Below, in pieces: positions 8,421-17,405 of a stretch of 64,000 nucleotides of DNA. The notes under the pieces were generated by a model. That model was given only the letters and a program-made list of their open reading frames with translations, did no database searches and was not told the origin of the DNA. Source of the DNA: Sphingobium sp. Ant17 (GTDB lineage Bacteria; Pseudomonadota; Alphaproteobacteria; Sphingomonadales; Sphingomonadaceae). The stretch covers positions 22,303 through 86,302 of the forward strand of contig NZ_JEMV01000003.1 of NCBI RefSeq assembly GCF_000588875.1, read 5' to 3'. Both the position numbers and the translations under genes were made by a program. Positions within the stretch are counted from its first letter, which is position 1. Every line of letters starts with the position of its first letter.

Positions 8421-9638
8421 TCAGGCCGCTCCTTCCACAGTCTCGGCAGAGCGCCGCTTGCGGCCCAGCCGCAACAGTCGCGTTACCTGCTTGCCCAATT
8501 TGGCAAAGGCGAATTCCAGCGCGCCGATCGGTTGCCCGCCGGGCCGATGGGCGACCACATGATACATCCAGAAGATGAGGCCCGACACCAGCAGGAACGG
8601 TCCCCAAAGCGCAATGATCGGGTCGATCTTGCCGAGCGCACCGATGCCTTCGCCATATTCGTTGATCTTATGATAGGTCACGATGAAGACGATCGAAAGG
8701 AAGACGCCAAGGGCCGATGTCGATCGTTTGGGCGGAATGGCGAAAGCCAGGGCCGCGAGCGGCAGCAGCAACATCATTGCCACCTCGACCATGCGGAAAT
8801 GGAAATTGGCGCGCACTTCATCACGTAGCTTGTCGGGCGTCGCCCCGCTTCGGCCGATCACCACCAGTTCGGGGATGGTCTTTTCCCGATCCACGTCGCG
8901 GCCCCGGAAATTTTCGATCTGGGGCAGATCGATCGGCAAATCATGGCTGGAAAAGGACAGAATGCGTGGCGTCTTATATTTGGGCGCGTCATTCACCAGC
9001 ACGCCGTTGCGCAAGCGGAAGATGATCACATCGGGATCGTCGGTGGCCAGGAACATGCCCTGCGCCGCCGTTACCGCCACCGATTGCCCGTCGCGACTGG
9101 TTGCCCGGACGAAAATGCCCTGGAGATTGCGCCCCTCGTCCAGGCTGCGTTCGATCCGCATCGTCATCCGCTTGCCGAGATTCGTAAACTCGCCAACCTT
9201 GATCGACGCGCCCAGCGCACCCGACCGCAATTCGAACCGCAGCGCCTCATAGGCGTGGCGCGACAGGGGCTGGACCCAGCCGACAATGCCGAAATTGAGC
9301 AGCGCGAGCGCGATCGCATACATATAGGGTACGCGCAGCAAGCGACCATAGGACAGACCGACGCCGCGCATCACGTCCAGCTCGGACGACATGGCCAGTT
9401 TGCGAAACGCCAATAATATGCCCAGCATCAGCCCGATCGGGATGCCGAGCGAGAGATATTCCGGCAGCATATTGGCGAGCATGCGCCACACGACACTGAC
9501 CGGCCCCCCTTCCGCCGCGACGAAATCGAACAGGCTGAGCATCTTGTCGAGGACAAGCAGCATCGCGGCGATCACGAGCGTACCCAGCATGGGCACCGCG
9601 ATCAGGCGGGCGAGATAACGGTCGGTGGCGGTCAGCAT
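8421..9638 (-). CDS. lptF: LPS export permease LptF
   Basis: This 405-residue YjgP/YjgQ-family permease begins MLTATDRYLARLIAVPMLGTL, with a first helix at about residues 12-32. The SLGIPIGLMLGILLAFRKLAMSSELDVMRG region is the cytoplasmic coupling segment that contacts LptB. The middle third is the periplasmic jellyroll domain, followed by C-terminal helices near MMLLLPLAALAFAI and GPFLLVSGLIFW. Together with lptG, four bases downstream, it forms the transmembrane half of the LPS ABC extractor. The pair is transcribed leftward from the 129-base divergent gap shared with the DUF2141 gene. Confidence 0.92.
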   Translation of the reverse strand: MLTATDRYLARLIAVPMLGTLVIAAMLLVLDKMLSLFDFVAAEGGPVSVVWRMLANMLPEYLSLGIPIGLMLGILLAFRKLAMSSELDVMRGVGLSYGRLLRVPYMYAIALALLNFGIVGWVQPLSRHAYEALRFELRSGALGASIKVGEFTNLGKRMTMRIERSLDEGRNLQGIFVRATSRDGQSVAVTAAQGMFLATDDPDVIIFRLRNGVLVNDAPKYKTPRILSFSSHDLPIDLPQIENFRGRDVDREKTIPELVVIGRSGATPDKLRDEVRANFHFRMVEVAMMLLLPLAALAFAIPPKRSTSALGVFLSIVFIVTYHKINEYGEGIGALGKIDPIIALWGPFLLVSGLIFWMYHVVAHRPGGQPIGALEFAFAKLGKQVTRLLRLGRKRRSAETVEGAA

Positions 9639-9767
9639 TCTCTAAGTCGTCGTCCCATCACCATGATTTGGCCGCAAACCCCACCCATATCGAGCGGAGT
9701 AGAGTTGCGGGGCGAACAGGGGCTCGCCGTCCGGTCCATGCCGGTGGCTATAGCTTCCAGGAGTCTG

Positions 9768-10262
9768 ATGGTCATGATAAAAGTTGCAATGGGTCTAATG
9801 TCGGGAGCAGCGCTGGTCGTTGCGGTGCCGGCATTCGCCCATGGCCAGGAAATTGCCAATGATCTGGACCGGTGCGCGGCAAGCGCCAGCGGGCCTGCAG
9901 TGTTGGTCGACGTGCGTGGTTTTACCGCTGCGACGGGCAAGGTCCGCATCCAATCCTATCCCGGCACCAAAGCGGCCTGGCTGAACAAGGGCCAATGGCT
10001 GCACCGTATCGACACGGCGGTGCGCCCCGCCAATGGTGCGATGCGCTTCTGCCTGCCGGTGCCGCAGCCGGGCAAATATGGCATTGCCGTGCGGCACGAC
10101 CGCAACGGCAATGGCAAGACCGACATTTCCAGCGACGGCGGCGGATTTTCCAACAATCCTTCGATCAACATCTTCAACCTGGGCAAGCCAGGCGTTGAAA
10201 AGGCCGCTTTCTATGCCGGACCCGGCGTGACGAAAATCACGATCACCCTCAAATATATGTGA
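9768..10262 (+). CDS. Exported DUF2141 protein
   Basis: About 164 residues with an N-terminal signal peptide (hydrophobic run GLMSGAALVVAVPAFA, cleavage near AHG-Q). The mature domain matches the DUF2141 pattern: VDVRGFTAATGKVRIQSYPG, then GKYGIAVRHDRNGNGKTD and a final SINIFNLGKPG. AGGAG at 9759-9763 supports a start at 9768; ATG 9774 is an alternative that keeps the same signal peptide. It sits 10 bases upstream of a second DAGK-family kinase, which suggests one transcription unit. The family's function is not established. A periplasmic beta-sandwich with a lipid-envelope role is a guess from context. Confidence 0.8.
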   Translation: MVMIKVAMGLMSGAALVVAVPAFAHGQEIANDLDRCAASASGPAVLVDVRGFTAATGKVRIQSYPGTKAAWLNKGQWLHRIDTAVRPANGAMRFCLPVPQPGKYGIAVRHDRNGNGKTDISSDGGGFSNNPSINIFNLGKPGVEKAAFYAGPGVTKITITLKYM

Positions 10263-10272
10263 CCCCAAAGCC

Positions 10273-11241
10273 ATGGTTTGCGTCGCCCTCCTGTCCAATC
10301 CGAAATCCACGGGCAACCGGCAGTCGCTTCCGCGTGTGCGCAGCTATTGCGCGAGCAACCCCGACATCTTCCACTATGAGGTGGAACATGTCGAACAGAT
10401 CGGCAGGGCGTTCCAGACGATCGCCCGCGTCGATCCGGTCGTGATCGTCATCAATGGCGGCGACGGGACGGTGCAGGCGTCGCTGACCGAACTCTATCAG
10501 GGCGCGCATTTCAAGGGCCGAGTGCCACCGATCGCGGTGCTGCCCAATGGCAAGACCAACCTCATCGCGCTGGACCTTGGCATCCATGGCGACCCGATCA
10601 AGGCGCTGGAGCGGATCGTGGCGATCGCCAAGGCCGGGGTCACCGACCATGTCGTCGCGCGCGAACTCATCGCTTTGTCGGATGGTCATGCGGACAGTCG
10701 CCCGGTGCTGGGCATGTTCCTGGGCGGCGCGGGGCTGGCTGATTATATGCTCTATTGCCGGAACCAGATTTATCCGCTCGGCCTTTCCAATGGCCTGAGC
10801 CACTTCATCACCGCGATGGCGGTGCTGGTGTCGCTCTTGTTCGGCATCAGCGCGCGTTTTCTGCCGCCATCGAGCAAGCCGGTCAGCATCTCGCTGATCC
10901 GCGATGGCCAGTTGGTCGGGCGCTATGCCGTGCTGATCGTGACCACGCTCGAACGGCTATTGCTGGGCGTACAACCGGGCGACAGTCGGCGCGGCAACAT
11001 GAAACTGATGGCCGTGGACCAGAACCTGCCAGCGCTGCTGCGGCTGATGTGGGCCAGCATCTTCAAGCGCGTGGGCAAGAGCCAGATGCAGGGCATCCAC
11101 CTGGAACAGGGCGACACCATCCGCATCGAGGGCAATCATAGCAGCGTCATCCTGGACGGCGAATTGTTCGAAGCGTCCGAGGGCAAGCCGATCGTGCTGC
11201 GTTCGACCCAGCCGGTGCCGTTTTTGCGGTTGGCGGCTTAG
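10273..11241 (+). CDS. Second diacylglycerol kinase-family protein
   Basis: This 322-residue protein has the DAGK catalytic signature INGGDGTVQASL and the acceptor-site motif LPNGKTNLIALDLG. The C-terminal lid ends with EGNHSSVILDGELFE. It differs from the kinase at 4 kb by a longer middle with a hydrophobic segment near SHFITAMAVLVSLLFGI, which could be membrane-apposed. Pairing with a DUF2141 gene 10 bases upstream suggests a shared job. In sphingolipid producers one DAGK relative is a ceramide kinase, so one of the two kinases here could act on a sphingolipid. Sequence alone does not say which. A perfect 10-base-pair hairpin follows the stop codon. Confidence 0.78.
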   Translation: MVCVALLSNPKSTGNRQSLPRVRSYCASNPDIFHYEVEHVEQIGRAFQTIARVDPVVIVINGGDGTVQASLTELYQGAHFKGRVPPIAVLPNGKTNLIALDLGIHGDPIKALERIVAIAKAGVTDHVVARELIALSDGHADSRPVLGMFLGGAGLADYMLYCRNQIYPLGLSNGLSHFITAMAVLVSLLFGISARFLPPSSKPVSISLIRDGQLVGRYAVLIVTTLERLLLGVQPGDSRRGNMKLMAVDQNLPALLRLMWASIFKRVGKSQMQGIHLEQGDTIRIEGNHSSVILDGELFEASEGKPIVLRSTQPVPFLRLAA

Positions 11242-11251
11242 GACTCTGTTC

Positions 11252-11273
11252 CCCCTCCCGCAAGCGGGAGGGG
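11252..11273. repeat. Short palindrome (CCCTCCCG-type) between convergent genes
   Basis: A perfect 10-base-pair stem CCCCTCCCGC/GCGGGAGGGG with an AA loop sits between the convergent DAGK and xthA genes. It has no T-run, so it may act as a weak bidirectional terminator. It also resembles the CCCTCTCCCG/CGGGAGAGGG palindromes at 35986 and 53806 and may be a short member of that intergenic repeat family. Confidence 0.5.
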
Positions 11274-11297
11274 AATAGGAAAACAGACCTGCGCGTT

Positions 11298-12074
11298 TCA
11301 GGCCTCGCGTAACTCCACCCAGGTTGGGGCGTGGTCGCTGGCTTTTTCCCGGCCGCGAAAGTCTCGATCTACCTGCGCGTCGATCAGGCGGTCGGCGGCG
11401 GCGGGACTGAGCAGGAGATGGTCGATGCGGAAGCCTGCGTCGCGTGGCCAGCTGTTCATCTGATAATCCCAGAAGGTCCATACGCCGCCCGCAGGGTGGC
11501 GGCTGCGCAGCGCGTCGGTCCAGCCATCGGCCAGCATGCGGCGATAGGCGGCGCGGCTTTCGGGCTGCATCAGCGCGTCGCTGGCCATCGCCTTGACGGA
11601 ATAGGTGTCATCGTCGCGGGGGATGACATTGTAGTCGCCTGCGAGGATCGCGGGCACTTCTTCCGCCCAGATTTCGGCCGCGCGGGTGCGCAAGCGCTGC
11701 ATCCAGCGAAGTTTATAGTCGAATTTGGGACCGGGCTGCGGATTGCCGTTGGGAAGGTAAATGCTAGCGACGCGCACACCCTTCACATCGGCTTCCAAAT
11801 AGCGGCTATGCTCATCCTCCGGCTCACCGTCGAGGCCGCGCCGGACCTCAACCGGGGTTTCGCCGCGCGCAAGGATGGCGACGCCGTTAAAGCCCTTTTG
11901 CCCGTGCCAGATCACGCCATAGCCGGCATCCTCGATATCCTTGACCGGGAAGGTCTCGTCCGAGGTCTTGATCTCCTGCAGGCAGGCGATGTCGGGCCGT
12001 GTTTCGTCCAGCCATTCCAGCAGGCGCGGCAGACGCGCCTTGATGCCGTTGATGTTGAAGGTGGCGATACGCAT
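11298..12074 (-). CDS. xthA: Exodeoxyribonuclease III / AP endonuclease
   Basis: The 258-residue protein belongs to the exonuclease-endonuclease-phosphatase fold. It begins MRIATFNINGIKARL, with the metal-binding glutamate in CLQEIK, then AGDYNVIP and the catalytic histidine in ASDHAPTWVEL at the C-terminus. Spacing and length match XthA. It incises DNA at abasic sites and removes 3'-blocking groups in base-excision repair. It is followed 50 bases downstream by erpA in the same direction, so the two could be co-transcribed, although their functions are unrelated. Confidence 0.92.
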   Translation of the reverse strand: MRIATFNINGIKARLPRLLEWLDETRPDIACLQEIKTSDETFPVKDIEDAGYGVIWHGQKGFNGVAILARGETPVEVRRGLDGEPEDEHSRYLEADVKGVRVASIYLPNGNPQPGPKFDYKLRWMQRLRTRAAEIWAEEVPAILAGDYNVIPRDDDTYSVKAMASDALMQPESRAAYRRMLADGWTDALRSRHPAGGVWTFWDYQMNSWPRDAGFRIDHLLLSPAAADRLIDAQVDRDFRGREKASDHAPTWVELREA

Positions 12075-12124
12075 GGACGATTCTCCTCGTCCCCGTCCCT
12101 AATGACTGGAACGGCGCTTGGCTA

Positions 12125-12451
12125 TCAGACCGAGAAGCTGGTGCCGCAGCCGCAACCGGCGGTCGCGTTGGGATTGGTCACCTTGAAGGCCGCGCCGCCC
12201 AAGTCCGAGACGAAATCCACCGCGGATCCGCGCACTAGGTCAAGGCTGACATCGTCGACCACCAGCGTCACGCCGTCGCGCTCCACCGATACATCCTCGG
12301 CGTCGATCTGTTCGGCAAGGCCGAAGCGATATTGGAAGCCCGAACAGCCGCCCCCCTCCACGGCCAGCCGCAGGATCGCGGGCTTGCCCTGTTTGGCAGC
12401 AATCGCGGCGACGCGCGCAGCGGCAGAAGGCGTGAGATCAATGTCGGTCAT
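12125..12451 (-). CDS. erpA: Iron-sulfur cluster insertion protein, ErpA/HesB family
   Basis: This 108-residue A-type carrier has the three conserved cysteines: EGGGCSGFQYRF in the middle and GCGCGTSF at the C-terminus. It begins MTDIDLTPSAAARVAAIAAKQG, the usual start of the family. A-type carriers receive [2Fe-2S] or [4Fe-4S] clusters from the SUF/ISC scaffold and hand them to apoproteins. IscA or SufA would be alternative names; ErpA is preferred because no isc or suf genes adjoin it. Confidence 0.88.
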   Translation of the reverse strand: MTDIDLTPSAAARVAAIAAKQGKPAILRLAVEGGGCSGFQYRFGLAEQIDAEDVSVERDGVTLVVDDVSLDLVRGSAVDFVSDLGGAAFKVTNPNATAGCGCGTSFSV

Positions 12452-12473
12452 GCACTCTAGATAGGCACATGCA

Positions 12474-12507
12474 AAAGCCCCGGCAACCCATGGGGCACCG
12501 GGGCTTT
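12474..12507 (-). terminator. Rho-independent terminator after the M23 peptidase gene
   Basis: The inverted repeat AAAGCCCCGG/CCGGGGCTTT flanks a 14-base loop. Read on the minus strand it ends in TTTT. It lies 22 bases after the stop of the M23 peptidase, so it most likely ends that transcript. The symmetric ends mean it could also act on the plus strand. Confidence 0.75.
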
Positions 12508-12529
12508 GCGAAAGTCGAAAAAGGAAGGA

Positions 12530-13258
12530 TCAATCCGCTGCTTTTTCCTGCGCCTTGGTCGGGCCACCCATGGCGACCGGGGGCCGGGTGTTGGCGGCGA
12601 CCAGATAGTCGGGGCCGGCGACGAAGGGGATGGGGTTGATCGCCGCGCCATCGACGCGGACTTCATAGTGAAGATGGCTGCCGGTGGAACGGCCCGTGGA
12701 GCCCATCAGGCCGATGACCTGACCACGCTTCACGTAGCTGTTGGCCGCAACGACCAGCTTCGACATATGGCCGTAGCGCGTTTCCATGCCACCACCATGC
12801 GAGATCTGGACGAGGTTGCCGTAGCCGCTGGCCCAGCCCGAACGGCTGACGATGCCATCGGCAGTCGCATAAATGGGGGTGCCGACGGGGCCGGGAATGT
12901 CGATGCCCTTGTGCATGCGGGCGCGGCCGTTGAACGGATCAGAGCGGGTGCCGTAGTTGGAGGTCAGCGAGAGCTTTTCGACCGGGCGGCCCGATGGGAT
13001 GTAAGCGGTCGCCTTGGGCGTGCCGTCCATGCGCTGCAGGCTGGAGAAGATGTTCGAGAAGGCGAGATCGACTGGGGCGGGCGTGGTCGCCACCGCTTCG
13101 GTCACTTCGCCATAGGGATCGTCATCTTCGGTCGCCTGAGCGGGCATCGCCGCACAGAGCGTTCCGACCATTGCGATGCTGCCAAAAATTTTCGCGGCTT
13201 TCGCTGCACTCTGGAACAAATTGGATGCACCAGCATTGATCGATTGAAGAAACAGCAT
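12530..13258 (-). CDS. M23 family metallopeptidase (LytM domain), exported
   Basis: A 242-residue protein starting at the ATG at 13256-13258. The N-terminal hydrophobic run IFGSIAMVGTLCAAMPAQA ends in an AQA signal-peptidase site. The C-terminal peptidase_M23 domain has MHKGIDIPGPVGTPIYA (first zinc ligands), the GYGNLVQISHGGG loop and the HLHYEVR HxH motif. Such enzymes cut peptidoglycan cross-bridges or activate amidases. All metal ligands appear present, so it is probably catalytic. It stands alone between erpA and the DUF455 gene, with a terminator downstream. Confidence 0.88.
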   Translation of the reverse strand: MLFLQSINAGASNLFQSAAKAAKIFGSIAMVGTLCAAMPAQATEDDDPYGEVTEAVATTPAPVDLAFSNIFSSLQRMDGTPKATAYIPSGRPVEKLSLTSNYGTRSDPFNGRARMHKGIDIPGPVGTPIYATADGIVSRSGWASGYGNLVQISHGGGMETRYGHMSKLVVAANSYVKRGQVIGLMGSTGRSTGSHLHYEVRVDGAAINPIPFVAGPDYLVAANTRPPVAMGGPTKAQEKAAD

Positions 13259-13364
13259 GCCGACCCCGACTATGTCACCGCAGGCTTGATTGCCTGTCGG
13301 CGCTTCCCGTGTTTTTCTTGGCGACCTAGATCGCCCCCGCCAGACATAGACTGCAAATTGCCGG

Positions 13365-14174
13365 TCAGGTTGCAAGCGCGGCGTAGAAATCGCGGGTCAA
13401 ACCGGCCTGCCGACGCGCCGAGTCGTTGAACGGCGGCTTAACGCTACCCCGAAAATGGCGTTTCACCAGCATTTGGTAATGAATCGGTGGATTTAGGTTC
13501 CGTCGGTTCGCCTCTTCAATAAACCAGTTCGTCCCGGCGCGGACGTGGCGAATCTCATCAACGATGATGCGTCGCAGGATTTTGACGGTGGGTTCGTCGC
13601 CCGCGTCTTCAAACCGCGTGACCGTCGCGGGCGTGATGTCGAGCGCGCGCGCCTCCAACACCATGGGCACGATGGCGAGCCGAGCGAGCGCATCATCCGC
13701 CGTTTCGGTTGCCGCCTGCCACAGCCCGTCATGCGCGGGCAGCGCGCCATAATGGCTGCCCATCTGGCGCAACCGCCGGTCGAGCAAAGCGAAGTGCATC
13801 GCTTCATCCGCGCCCACGCGCATCCATTCGTCCGTGAAGGCAGCGGGAAACTGAGCGCCAAAGCGGCCGATCAAGTCGAAAGCCAAGTCGATCGCGACGA
13901 ATTCGATATGGGCGAGCGCATGGATCATGGCGATCCGCGCGCGTTCCGAGCCGATCTTGCCGCGCCGGGGCATCTGGGCCGGGGGCAGCAATTCAGGCGT
14001 CGCCGGGCGCGCTGGCCGATCAGGCATGGGCACATCGAAATCATGGGTCAGATGCCCCAGCCGCCACGCCCGCGCGGTCGCGCGGGCGGCCATGAGCTTG
14101 GCGATGGGATCGGCGGTCAGCAGGACATGGGCACAGGCGGCACCCACGCTGGTGACACCGATTGGCAGGCTCAA
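13365..14174 (-). CDS. DUF455 ferritin-like protein
   Basis: About 269 residues if translation begins at the TTG at 14172-14174 (MSLPIGVTSVGAA), which overlaps the repaired bcp stop. The product matches the DUF455/COG2833 family: helical, with MIHALAHIEFVAIDLAFDL, then GADEAMHFALLDRRL and IIVDEIRHVRAGTNWF. These supply the E...ExxH residues of a ferritin-like di-metal site. The function of the family is not settled. Because the gene overlaps bcp, which follows glnE, the three probably share a transcript. The exact start is uncertain because no strong ribosome site is visible. Confidence 0.75.
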   Translation of the reverse strand: MSLPIGVTSVGAACAHVLLTADPIAKLMAARATARAWRLGHLTHDFDVPMPDRPARPATPELLPPAQMPRRGKIGSERARIAMIHALAHIEFVAIDLAFDLIGRFGAQFPAAFTDEWMRVGADEAMHFALLDRRLRQMGSHYGALPAHDGLWQAATETADDALARLAIVPMVLEARALDITPATVTRFEDAGDEPTVKILRRIIVDEIRHVRAGTNWFIEEANRRNLNPPIHYQMLVKRHFRGSVKPPFNDSARRQAGLTRDFYAALAT

Positions 14175-14634
14175 AGCGCCTGCGCCGCCGCCAGCACCTC
14201 CTGCGCGTGCCCCTTGACCTTCACCTTGAGCCATACACGCTGCAGGCGGCCGTCCGCGTCGAACAGGAAGGTGTCGCGCTCGATGCCCATATAGGAGCGG
14301 CCATACATGGATTTTTCGACCCAGGTGCCGAAGCTTCGCACAGCTTGCCTTCTTCGTCGGAGGCCAGGATCACCGAGAGGCCATATTTGTCGGCGAATTT
14401 GCGCAGCTTGGCGGGCTTGTCTTTCGACACGCCGATCACCGGGACGCCCGCCGCCGCAAATTCGTCGGCGAGCGCGGTGAAATCCTTCGCTTCATTGGTG
14501 CAGCCCGGCGTGTCCGCCTTGGGATAGAAATAGACGACCAGCGGCTTGCCTGCATAGCGGGCCAGCGTGAAGTCCACGCCATCGGCATCCTTGATCGTCC
14601 CCGTGGGGATGGCGTCGCCCAATTCCAGCATCAT
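14171..14634 (-). CDS. bcp: Thioredoxin-dependent peroxiredoxin, BCP type (frameshifted)
   Basis: The N-terminal two-thirds is a typical AhpC/TSA fold: GDAIPTGTIKDADG, then VVYFYPKADTPGCTNEAKDF with the peroxidatic cysteine. After KLCEA the frame is lost near 14331. The next frame continues FGTWVEKSMYGRSYMGIERD to a stop at 14171. One extra T in GCTTCGG restores a full protein of about 154 residues. BCP reduces peroxides with thioredoxin in the cytoplasm. A GGAGGACAA ribosome site lies at the end of glnE, and the start codons ATGATG overlap the glnE stop, which indicates translational coupling. Confidence 0.87.
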
Positions 14635-17318
14635 TTGTCCTCCGAATAGGGCGCGGCGAGCGCGGCCCAGGCCTGTCCAACGCTTTGCCGCGCATGGGCA
14701 TAGCTTTCAAGCAGACTGTCCCAATGGTCAGCCCCGCAGGCGCGCGCGACGAGCGGGCGGGTCGCTTCGGCCGGTTCGGTCGATCCGGGCGCGACGAGAC
14801 GCGAGACGACGAGATAGCGGGTGATGAGGTCATGCGCGGCGATGAGATCGGCGGGCAGATGCCCGGCAGCGACAAGGTCCGCCAGCGCCTTGCCCAGATC
14901 CGGGTCGAACGCCGCGCCATGACGGAATTGCGAGACGTGGATCAGAAATTCGAGATCGACGAGGCCGCCGGGCACCAGCTTGACGTCGAGGTCGCTGGCG
15001 GGCGGCTTGTGGGTCGCGATGTCCCGCCGCATCTGTACCGCCTGCCGCGCCAATTCCTCGAAGTCGCGGGGTCGGTGCAATGTTTCGGCGAGGATGGCGT
15101 TCAGCGCGGTGCGGGCTTCGGGCGATCCGAACACCGGCCGGGCGCGGGTGAGCGCCAGATGCTCCCAGGTCCAGGCAGCTTCGCGCTCATATTTGGCGAA
15201 GCTGTCGAAGCTGACCGCCAGCAACCCCTGCGCACCGGATGGCCGCAGCCGGGTATCGACTTCATAAAGCGGGCCGGAGGCGGTATGGACCGACAGCGCG
15301 TTGGTGACGCGCTGGGCGAGGCGATTGAAATAGAGCGTCGCGCCGAGCGGCCGGGCACCATCGGACTCGGTCTGAAAGTCGCCGGTGAAGAGATAGATGA
15401 GATCAAGGTCGGAGGCGTGGGTCAGCAGGCCGCCGCCCATGCGGCCCAGTGCCAATATGACCAGTTCGCCGCCCGGCACCCGGCCATGGGCGGATTCGAA
15501 CTCGGTGATGGTGGCATTGGCCAATGTCTCGATCGCAGCCGCGGCCACGCGACCATAGCCGCGCGCCGCTTCGAGCGGATCGCCACCACGGATGATCTGC
15601 ACCCCAAGCGCAAAGCGGCGATCGCCCACCCGCTGGCGCACGCGGTCGAGCAGCGCCTGATAATCTTCGCCCGGCTCTAGCGCGCCAAGCTGGGCGGTCA
15701 GCCCTTCAATCGAGGACGGCGGATCGAAGGCGGTGGCGTCGATCAGCCCGTCGATCAGTTCGACCCGGCGGGCCAGCGCGTCTGCCAGCGTCGGCGCATG
15801 GCTCAATATCTCGGCGAGCAGTTCCACCAGCGCGGGCCGGGCGGCGAGCAGCTTGAAGAAATTGATGGCGCTCGGCAGTCGAGCGATCATGTCGTCGAGA
15901 CGGTTGAGCGCACGGGCGGTGTCGGGGGCCTTGGCGATGGCGCGCATCAGGCCGGGCAACAGGGCTTCCAGCGCTTCACGCGAAGGACCGCTGCGCAGCG
16001 CGCGGATTGTGCCGCCGCGCCAGCGGGCAATGCGGGTAAGCGGCGTGTCGGCATCGACAAAGCCCATGGCGAGCAGTTGGTCCTTCAGCCGGTCTTCATC
16101 ATGGGAGAGCGATGTATCATCGGTCTGCGGGGTCAGCCGGTCGTAATTGCGGCCGACCCATTCGACATGCGGTGTCAGCAGGGCGAGCAGCGCGGGGCCA
16201 TCGGCAAGGCCGTGCAACTGTGCGACATTGTCGAGCGCGGCATCCGATTGGTGCAGTTCGTGGGTCTGGAGGTCTTCGACCATCTGCAGCCGATGTTCGA
16301 TGGTGCGCAGCAGGACATAAGCGGCATCAAGCCGTGCGGCGACGTCGGGTTCGATCACGCCTGCGCCCGCCAGTGCGCGGAGCGCCTCGCGCGTATTGCC
16401 CGACCGCAGCGCGGGGTTGCGCCCGCCATGAATCAACTGATGCACCTGGGCGAAAAATTCGACCTCGCGGATGCCGCCACGTCCGCGCTTCAAGTCATAG
16501 CCGGGGCCAAAGGCCTGCCCCTGCGCATAATGGTCGCGGATGCGGCGGCTGATGTCGACGATGGCGTCGATCGCGCCGAAGTCGAGGCTGCGCCGCCACA
16601 CGAAGGGGCGGATCTGGCGCAGGAAATAGTCGCCCAGTTCCATGTCGCCCGCCGCGGCACGCGCACGGATGAAAGCCGCCTGTTCCCAGCCGACCGCCAT
16701 CGATTCATAATAGCCGATCGCCGCCTCCACCGGCAGCGCGATCGGCGTTGCTTCAGGCGATGGGCGCAGCCGCAGATCGACGCGAAAGACATAGCCGTCG
16801 CCATCGGGCGCGCTCAGCAATTCGGTCATCCGCCGCGCGATCCGTACGGCGGCGTCGGCCACATCCTCGCGATCGCGATGCGGCAGGGTCGCCGGATCGT
16901 AGAGCAGGATCGGGTCGATATCGGAGGAATAATTGAGTTCGCGGCTGCCATGTTTGCCGAGCGCCAGCACGGCGAAGCCGCGATGGGCCATGTCGGGATA
17001 GCGTTCCTGCATGGCGGCGGCCAGCGCCTCTTCCAAAGCCCTGTCCGCGAAGTCGGACAGGGTGCAGGTGACCCGATCCAGATCCCACGCGCCTGCCAGG
17101 TCGGCCGCTGCAACGGTCAGGGCAATGGCATTGCGCCGCCGCCGCAGCGATCGGGCCACCCCATCATCGGGGCTGCCTGCCGCGTGGGCCATGGCCAGCG
17201 CCGCGTCGAAATCGCCGGTCGCCAAACAGTCCGCCAAATCAGGCAGGCGATCCAGCACCCGCACCAAAAAGGGCGAATGTCCCCGTATCCGTGCCTGTAT
17301 CTGCGGCCAGTCCGTCAC
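14631..17318 (-). CDS. glnE: Bifunctional glutamine synthetase adenylyltransferase/deadenylase
   Basis: An 895-residue protein from a GTG at 17316-17318 with GGGAGAGA just upstream. The open frame continues upstream, but that part is not family-like. Two tandem nucleotidyltransferase domains are seen. The N-terminal deadenylase half has GKHGSRELNYSSDIDPI, and the C-terminal adenylase half has GRMGGGLLTHASDLDLIYLF. Each is followed by a helical GlnD-type region. GlnE adds or removes AMP on glutamine synthetase in response to PII, so it tunes ammonium assimilation. The bcp and DUF455 genes follow with overlaps. Confidence 0.95.
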   Translation of the reverse strand: MTDWPQIQARIRGHSPFLVRVLDRLPDLADCLATGDFDAALAMAHAAGSPDDGVARSLRRRRNAIALTVAAADLAGAWDLDRVTCTLSDFADRALEEALAAAMQERYPDMAHRGFAVLALGKHGSRELNYSSDIDPILLYDPATLPHRDREDVADAAVRIARRMTELLSAPDGDGYVFRVDLRLRPSPEATPIALPVEAAIGYYESMAVGWEQAAFIRARAAAGDMELGDYFLRQIRPFVWRRSLDFGAIDAIVDISRRIRDHYAQGQAFGPGYDLKRGRGGIREVEFFAQVHQLIHGGRNPALRSGNTREALRALAGAGVIEPDVAARLDAAYVLLRTIEHRLQMVEDLQTHELHQSDAALDNVAQLHGLADGPALLALLTPHVEWVGRNYDRLTPQTDDTSLSHDEDRLKDQLLAMGFVDADTPLTRIARWRGGTIRALRSGPSREALEALLPGLMRAIAKAPDTARALNRLDDMIARLPSAINFFKLLAARPALVELLAEILSHAPTLADALARRVELIDGLIDATAFDPPSSIEGLTAQLGALEPGEDYQALLDRVRQRVGDRRFALGVQIIRGGDPLEAARGYGRVAAAAIETLANATITEFESAHGRVPGGELVILALGRMGGGLLTHASDLDLIYLFTGDFQTESDGARPLGATLYFNRLAQRVTNALSVHTASGPLYEVDTRLRPSGAQGLLAVSFDSFAKYEREAAWTWEHLALTRARPVFGSPEARTALNAILAETLHRPRDFEELARQAVQMRRDIATHKPPASDLDVKLVPGGLVDLEFLIHVSQFRHGAAFDPDLGKALADLVAAGHLPADLIAAHDLITRYLVVSRLVAPGSTEPAEATRPLVARACGADHWDSLLESYAHARQSVGQAWAALAAPYSEDK

Positions 17319-17371
17319 GCACTCTCTCCCGTCTTTGCGCGGGCTATCGCGTGACCATGCGACGAATGCCA

Positions 17372-17396
17372 GCAACTTTTTGGCCGGACGACCGTT
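17372..17396 (+). promoter_or_regulatory. Candidate EcfG (general stress) promoter
   Basis: GCAAC at 17372-17376, a 16-base spacer, then CGTT at 17393-17396. This matches the alphaproteobacterial EcfG consensus GGAAC-N16/17-CGTT except for one base in the -35 element. The predicted transcription start, about 7-9 bases later, falls at or next to the ATG at 17406, so the mRNA may be leaderless or nearly so. It faces a gene for a NepR-like protein, which is a sensible target. Confidence 0.55.
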
Positions 17397-17405
17397 CAGA
17401 CAGTT

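Noticed and set aside
15798..17354. Long open frame of 518 codons antisense to glnE
   Set aside because: It is a mirror of a strongly coding G+C-rich gene, has a histidine-, arginine- and glutamine-rich composition with no domain, and the sense gene is certain. The same applies to the antisense frames at 233-1534, 21902-23218, 49987-50919 and 52196-53767.
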